Shown: positions 15,463 to 22,600 of the stretch, piece after piece
Layout of the letters: each line of letters begins with the position of its first letter
Position numbering within the stretch: the stretch's first letter is position 1
Assembly: GCA_028066595.1 (NCBI GenBank)
Contig: JALCBJ010000065.1
Coordinates: forward strand, 1 to 37,787
From: Thermoanaerobaculia bacterium
GTDB taxonomy: Bacteria; Acidobacteriota; Thermoanaerobaculia; Multivoradales; J023
Length of the DNA: 37,787 bases
Direction: 5' to 3'
Made by a program: the position numbers and the translations under genes
Notes under the pieces: model-generated
Database searches by the model: none
Told to the model about the DNA's origin: nothing
The model's input: the letters and a program-made list of their open reading frames with translations, nothing else

Positions 15463-15477
15463 GGAACTTTATCTGTT

Positions 15478-16695
15478 TCAATCGCCGCAGCCGCAGGAAC
15501 TTCCGCAGCCGGTGTTAGTCGTATTCGAGAGGATGGTAAAGCGTGAGCGACGTTGGGCAGGGCTGGGTTCTTCCGCACCGGCGCCGGCTCTTTGCAGAGC
15601 GGCTTCGATCGAAAGGCCTTCGCGCAGGCCCGTGAGCGTATTCCAACGGATGTTCGTCGTTGCACAGACGTAGTCCGACTTGACGTCTTCGGCCCCGTTC
15701 TCCTGGTAGTTGAAGGCGGGACAGCCGGTGCAGGCGCTCCGCATCTCGCAACTATTGCAGCCGTAGTCGGCGCGTGGCGTGTTGCCGCGGAGGCGCCCCA
15801 ACTCGTCCTCCCACAGCTCACCGAAGCTGCGTCCTTCGGTGGGGTACTGATACTGCGTGGTCATGAGGCAGGGGGACGCATTGCCGAATGGGTCGACGTA
15901 GAAGTTCGTGACGCCGGCGCCACAAACGTAAGTGGTCTCGGCCGGCGGCAGGTCCTGACGCGCTTCGATGTAGGACTGCCAGCTTTCGACCCGCGAAGGA
16001 TCTTCGAGAAGTTCCTGGCGGACCGCCGTTTCGGGACTGACCCGGAGACCCAGCACCGAGTCGTCGCGATCGGGCAAGCAGGGAAAGATCGCCGAATCGA
16101 GACGGAATGACACGCCGAAGTCCTCCGCGATGGACCGCATGAGACTGATCTCATGACGGTTCGGTTCCATCAGTACGGTCTTGAGCGCTACCCGGATCCC
16201 GCCGTCGAGGAGCCGCTGGATTCCGGCCAGAGCGCGGGGGAACGAACCCGGAATTCGCGTGATCGCTTCGTAGGTTTCGGCAGTACCGCCGTAGATACTG
16301 ACTTCGACCACGTACGGTGGTAGCTCGCGAAACAGCTCGACGATCGCGTCGCTGGCCAGAATGCCGTCGCAGAAAATCGTCACGATCAGGCCGCGTTCCC
16401 GCGCGTGGCGATAGATCTCGGGAAAGTCCTTGCGCACCATCGGATCGCCGCCGGTGATGAGCAAGTACAAGCATCCTGCCTCGACCATCTCATCGATCAG
16501 GCTGAGAACTCGGTCGGTGGACATCTCCATCGAGCGTTTGGCGCGCTGATCTTCTTGGGGGCCGAGATAGCAGTGGACGCACTTCAGGTTGCAGCGGCTC
16601 GTGAGCTCCAGGATTCCGGAGACCGGTACCCGCTCGCGGGCGAGCCGGTCTCTGAATTCCTTCATCCAGACTGCATCGTCGTGTCCCAGGTTCAC
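15478..16695 (-). CDS. Radical SAM/SPASM peptide maturase of cassette 2
   Basis: A 405-residue radical SAM enzyme with a full-looking SPASM domain. SAM cluster motif C35-NLKC39-VHC42 after LELTSR; TGGDPMVRKDFPE (here GGD rather than GGE); VEVSIYGGTAETYE. SPASM starts at Cys258 (CGAGVTNFYVDPFGNASPC) and continues with GCNSCEMRSACTGCPAFNY and SDYVC. This gives enough cysteines for two auxiliary [4Fe-4S] clusters. The extreme C-terminus (last about 20 residues) is an odd Cys/Gly tail ending GCGSSCGCGD (Cys397, 401, 403). The start was set at GTG 16695 because it overlaps the stop of the upstream C25 gene (GTGA at 16692-16695); the frame extends upstream only inside that gene. Expected to modify precursor 2, encoded 15 bp downstream. 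Confidence 0.9.
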   Translation of the reverse strand: MNLGHDDAVWMKEFRDRLARERVPVSGILELTSRCNLKCVHCYLGPQEDQRAKRSMEMSTDRVLSLIDEMVEAGCLYLLITGGDPMVRKDFPEIYRHARERGLIVTIFCDGILASDAIVELFRELPPYVVEVSIYGGTAETYEAITRIPGSFPRALAGIQRLLDGGIRVALKTVLMEPNRHEISLMRSIAEDFGVSFRLDSAIFPCLPDRDDSVLGLRVSPETAVRQELLEDPSRVESWQSYIEARQDLPPAETTYVCGAGVTNFYVDPFGNASPCLMTTQYQYPTEGRSFGELWEDELGRLRGNTPRADYGCNSCEMRSACTGCPAFNYQENGAEDVKSDYVCATTNIRWNTLTGLREGLSIEAALQRAGAGAEEPSPAQRRSRFTILSNTTNTGCGSSCGCGD

Positions 16696-19600
16696 GGCGT
16701 GTCTCCCGGCTGGTAGGGCAGCGCCGGATCGCCGACGAGGGCGACGGTGCGCGCTGCGGCCGGATCGCCACCGGCCGCTACCCACTCTCTCACGCTACGT
16801 AGTAGTGCGGCGCCGATCGTGGTGTCATCGGCGTCCGGCCGGAAGTAGCGAGTCATGAGGCCGACACCTTCTGCATTGAATTGCAGCGCCGTCGGTGAGA
16901 TGACCGCGATGGCTCCGCCGCTGCTGCCGAGCAGCAGTTCCTCGGTCAGGCTCTCGAAGCCTGGCAGATCGGTGCGGCCGACGTTGCACGTCATGGCAGC
17001 GACCACAGGTCGCTCGAAGCCGTTGGTGAGCGTCGCCACATCCGACGAGGTCAGCAGCCCTTCGCTGGTAAGGCGGTCGATCCCACCGTGGCCGAGGAAC
17101 GCGACGTAGCCCGCGCCATCGCTGAGGGCGCCGAGCAAGGCCTCGCGTGCCGGCTCTTGAGCCAGTCGGGAAAGGTCTACCTCGAAGGACGTCCACTGCT
17201 TCGGAGCGTTGCTCTGTACGAGGTCGAGATCGCTCGGGAACTCACCTCCAGCATCCGGATCGTCGGCGACCCACAGAGCGGTGGAGCGCCAGGCGCCTGC
17301 GGTGGTCTCTCGGGAAGTGAGGTTGGCGACATAGTCCTCTGCCTCGTCGAGGAAACGCACGGGAATCACACCGAGGGCGAGATCTGAGACGCCGTCTCCA
17401 TCGGTGTCCGCGAGCCTCTGCGCCGAGGGCACGAGGCCGTTCTCCGTGGCGACCATGGGGATGTGAATCAAGTTCTCTCCGACTCCCAGATTGTCCCGGT
17501 AGTCGAACGAACCGTCACCCAACAAAGCCACGTGGGTAGGAGCCGGATCCCAGTGGTCAACAGCCCAGGTCAGCAGACGCTGCACGGCGAGCGGGTCGTC
17601 AGCTCCGTAAGAGAATTCGTCATAGATGTCTTCGATCGGTACGACCCTGGTTGCGAATCCCGAGCTGGCGCGGAGGGCGGCCAGCTGCGTTGCCGCGCTT
17701 TCCAGTCCAGCTCCCGAAACGACCAGGTAGGTCGCGCCCTGGTCACTGGATCGCAAGCTCGAGCTGTAGTCTGGCTCGACCGCTTGGGGCACCGTCGCGG
17801 CGCTGGTGTGGGTGACGAATAGGCTCTTGACGCCATCTGGGACCTCGACGTTACCGTCGGTGATCACGAGTCGTCGTGGTTGATCGGGTCGGGTGCGATC
17901 GAACGCGACCGAATCGGGCTGCAGACCGTCCAGAGCGTACCGGCCAGCCGTCGTTCTGAAGGCGTCGAGGCGATCCCCGATCAGCTCGGCCCGGCGGTCG
18001 TACTCGATCTCGACCCGGTCGAGGTAGAAGATCGCGAAGTCCACCCCCGGGGGCTGGTCGGGAGTGATCGTCACCGTGGTGGAACCTTCACCAACCAGGC
18101 TCGCGGACATCGTGAAGGTGCCGGTGGCGGTCTCCGATCCATCCCACGACACGACGCCGAGCTCGGTGCCACCGACACTGACGCGTGCACGATGGTCGAT
18201 CGGGGCAGTCGTCTCCGAGAATCCCTGGAAGAAGACCCGCAAGGTGACATCGCCGGATCCCGTCGGAGCGGGTGTGGCGATACCAACGCTCTTGGCCTCT
18301 CCGCCGGCTTGATACACCTCCCAATGCCAGAAGTCGGCATCGGGATCGGTAGCCACGGCGGTCACCGGATAGACATCCAACTCGGCTGCGACGAGAGCCC
18401 GTAGTGCCGCAACTCCGCCGCCTCCGCTACCACCGCCGCCCCACCGGGAGACGTCGCCGGTTTCGAAGCCGTCGGCGAAGATGAGTGAACCGATGGCGGG
18501 GACGGCTGAGATCTCGGTTTGCGGACCGAACCGCACCTGCACCACATCACTGGACGAGTAGATCGACTCCGACGACCGCGCCAGGAACAACAGGTCGGAA
18601 CCATCGGCCATCCAACCGACCGGCTGACCTTGTCGCCTGAGCTCGAGGCCGCCGGCCGCGATCGCGGCTTGGAGCTCCGAGACGGGTCGTGACATCGCCG
18701 TCGCCAGGTCTGCAGCGGTGACGCGGATCAAGCCGTCGCCACGGGTGACGATACGAGCGGCGTCTGCGGACGCCTTGGCAGCCTTTTCGGACGAGCGATC
18801 CGTTTCGACCCCGGCGCGACGCCCCGAAGGAGCGAGGTGCGGAGAGGCGGCGAATGAGGTGTCGCTCAGCAGCTTGTCGTCAACGGTGGGGAGGGAGCCG
18901 AGATCGGCCGAATAAGTCGGGCCCAGGAGCCGACCGCTTCCATCGACCAGGCGCTCGACGATTTGATATTCGACCCAGCCGCCACCCGGATTCGGATCGA
19001 CGAGGTGGTAGCGACCGCCCTGCGGGTAGTGGAGGAGAGCCGTTACGGTACCCCTACCGACCTGATGCCACTCGCGCTCCCCCTGGTGGCGTCGGAAGAC
19101 GTCGAAACCGGCCGTGCCGATCTCGGATGCAGTCTCCCAACGCAGGACCACTCGATTGCCTACCCGCCGGACGTCGAAGCTGGCCAGAACCGCATCGGTG
19201 AGGGCCGGAAGTAGATTGATCGCACTGACCGAGTCGTTGTCGCCAGTGTTGGCCGACTCGGCGGTGAGGGTCACGAGATCGCGATAGGTGGTCTGACTGG
19301 GATCGGTGGCACGGCGTAGCTCGTAGGCGACCTGACTTCCGCCAGCGACGACGACCTCGGGCAAGCCGTCGCCGTCCGGGTCGTTGGCACCGCCGACTCC
19401 GCCCAAGATGAAGTCCCAATCGCCGTCTCCGTCGGTGTCACTGGCGAGAAGAGTGTCGGGCGTGCCGTCGCTGTTCGTGTCGACCCATAGCTCCGTCGGG
19501 TGGAGGAACGGATCGAGGCCGAAGAAGGCGCTTGGGCCGACGGAGAGCTCGAACGTGTCGGACGCCGAGCCCTGGTTGAAGAGCGTACCCGGGAAGATCG

Positions 19601-22600
19601 CGGTGTCGCCGCCCTGGACCAGGCGTGTGCCGCCGCCGGCGAGATCGTGGGTCGACGGCAAGACCACCGTCGTCGTATCGCTCGCACCGTCGAAGACGTC
19701 GGGGTCGCCCTGCTGCACTGCGTTCACTACCGTGACCACGGTGTCGCCCTGCAGAGCCGAGGGTGGCGAATCCACGAGAACGAAGAACTGCTGCGAGGCG
19801 CCGTCGGGCAAGTTGGCGGTATTGCTGATCTGCAGATCGACGCCAGGAGTGAAGACTCCGTCGAAGTTGGTGTCGCCGAAGACCGAAGCCGACCAGCCGG
19901 GTGGATTCGCCGCGCCGCCCATGACGTTGACCGCCGTCAGATCGAAGGTGGCATTGCCGCCCGTGTTGTTGACGACGTAATGTGAGTAGGCGATCGCACC
20001 ATCGACCGTGACCACGCCGGAGTTGTCCGGCAGCAGGACCACCGGTCCGACGTCACTGACGTCCACCACTTCGATCTCGTCGGTGGAAAAGTCCGACAAG
20101 CCCGGATTGAGGTCGGAGGTGCCGATCAAGCGGACGCTCTCCTGGGTGCCCAGCGGCGTACCCGCGGGTACCGTGACCCGCAGGTCGTATTGCACTCGGT
20201 CACCGGGTGCGATGGCTCCGGTGTTGATGGGTCCTCCGACGTCCCAGGTACCATCGCCGGTCAGATCGATAGCCAGCACCGCGCCGGTGGTTGGATCGAG
20301 CAGCTCGACCTGCCAGCCGAGTTCGCTGTCTACGACGATGGTGTACGAGTCGTCGGTATTCCCTGTGTTGACGATGTCGTGAGCGAAGGTGAGGGTCTGA
20401 TCGGTGGGGAAGAGCGCTTCGGCAAAGCCTGCGTTGTTGTACTCGACCACCAGTCCGAGATGGACGACGTCGTCTGTCGCGGTGGCTTGCAGTGGCGCAC
20501 CGAGCTCGACACTGTCCACCGTCGCAGTGTTGACGATCTGCGAGATCGAAGTGCTGATGTTTGCGTCGACGGTGACCTGGAAGGTGACGACCAATGATTC
20601 GTCTGCTGCCAGATCGACGTCGAAGCCCGGTGGCTCGATCAAGGCCGGAGGGGCGCCGGTGGCGCCCAGAGGTGTGGAGCTTGCCGTTACGTCCACGCCA
20701 GTGAAGTCGACTCCCTGGACCCAGGCTGGGAAAACAGATCCGGAGTTGGCGCGGGTTAGAGCGACGTTGGTGTTCGTCGTGTACTGGGCCGCGATGATTG
20801 CGTCGTCCCATGCCTGTTGGTTCGTGAAGTCGTTGACGTCGTGCGCGTTGAAGACCACGGCGAATCGCTTCGTCGCGTTCGTCGCCGCGTCGACGGTGAC
20901 GTTGACCGTGGTCGCGCCGAAGTCGCCGTCGGGCTTGAAGCGGTAGTCGACGGCCAGGTCCGGATGGGTCATCGTCCAGACCTCGACACTCTTGGTCGTT
21001 GGGGCCTCGGCACCCACCGCGACAGTCGTTTCCGAGGCGTTCTGCGTGACGCCGTTGCCGAGGGTGATGGCGAAACGACCCTCTTGCGTCTCGTTATCGC
21101 TACCGTGGCCGGTTCCCCAAACCCAAGTGTTGTCTCGGTCTACGGACGTGCCCAGTGCCGCGGTGTTGTATTCACCAGCTGCGTTGATGCCGTCGCCGGA
21201 ATTGGTTCCCGTGACCTGAACCCGATTCACGTCCCATTCACTGCCCCATTGGACGACCATCACGGTGCTCTCGGCGTCGTCGCGATTGGAGCCGCCACCA
21301 TTGCGAGTCCAGTTGATCGTGTTCGTTCCGGAGGGGAAGAGGCGAACGTGGCAGCTGGGGAATTCGCCGATGTCGTCGCCGCTGGCGTCTACCTGGCAGC
21401 CGGCGCCTTCCGGTCCACCGAGGAGCAAGATCTGATCGATATTGGCGCCCCAACCGGTCGCCGACGTGGTCGAGCCCGTCGTGGCGGTGCCGGTGTGGGT
21501 CGCGACCTCGACGCTCAGAAGCTCGAATCCTCGGGTCGTGCAATTGGACAGACACTCCACTACGGTGGCGATACCGGTCCAGGTGCTGGAGGCGTCTTCG
21601 CGGGCGAAGTCGAGCTCGTCCGCTGCACCTGTAGCAGCCAGATCGCCGGTGCCGAAGGGATCGGCGACCAGAGCGGCGTAGTGGGCCGCAGGTTCGTTGT
21701 TGTCGTCGCCTGCCGAGCCTCGCAGCATGACGAAGTACTCTGCGGCGAGGTCTTGATCGAGGGTGATCGTTGCCGTCGTATCGGGAATGTCGAGCACATA
21801 CTCGCGGGTGCGGAACACCTCGGTGGCGGGGCTCTGCAGCGTGGCGGAGCCGCTCGCCGGAACGTAGGTCGTGCCGGTGGGCAGCAGGTCGTCCAGATCG
21901 ATGTTGTTCTGGGTGATCCCGCTCGTGTTGTCGACCGTGATGGTGTAGGTCACGACCTGCCCGGGAGAGACCTGTCCACCTGCATCCGAGACCTTGTCGA
22001 TCACCAGGTCCGGCGGATCGTAGCCCACCGGGTTCGTGGGGTTCGCACCGGCGACGAGGGCCGCCGTCACCAGCGGCTGGTTGGCCGTCGTGAGAACCGC
22101 GCCGGAGGGGAAGTCGGGGTCGTCTTCGCGCACGTCGATGGTGGCTTGGTTGCCGGGGACCACGGCAAACGGCAGCACCCAGTCGCCGTTGGCGTCGGTG
22201 ACCACAGTAAAGGTCGAGGGACCACTCCCCTCGTCGTAGGTGACGTCGACGCTGATGTTCGGGATTCCTCCCTCACCTGGATCGAGGACGCCGTCGGCAT
22301 CGAGGTCCAAGAAGACGGTGCCGCTGAGAGTCGCTGTGGTGCCGGCGAGAATCGGCAGCTGGATGAGGTTGGTATCGGTCGGTGGGACCTCAGTCGAGGT
22401 CACCGTCGCCTGGTTGGGCAGGAACTGGCCGCCGGTGCCGGGATTGACCGTCACCTCGAAGCGGAACGTTGCGGACTCGCCCGGGCCCAGAAGAGGTCCG
22501 ACGACCAGCTGTACCCGTGTCGGACCCGCCAGCAGCGTGCCGGCGTCGGCGTCAGCGGCGTCCGTGACGGCAGCGAACGGCTGAGCGTTACGACGCCAGG

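Noticed and set aside
6137-16695. Conventional lasso-peptide cluster
   Set aside because: YxxP, RRE and kinase fit, but there is no asparagine-synthetase-like cyclase or transglutaminase-like leader peptidase; radical SAM maturases are present instead.
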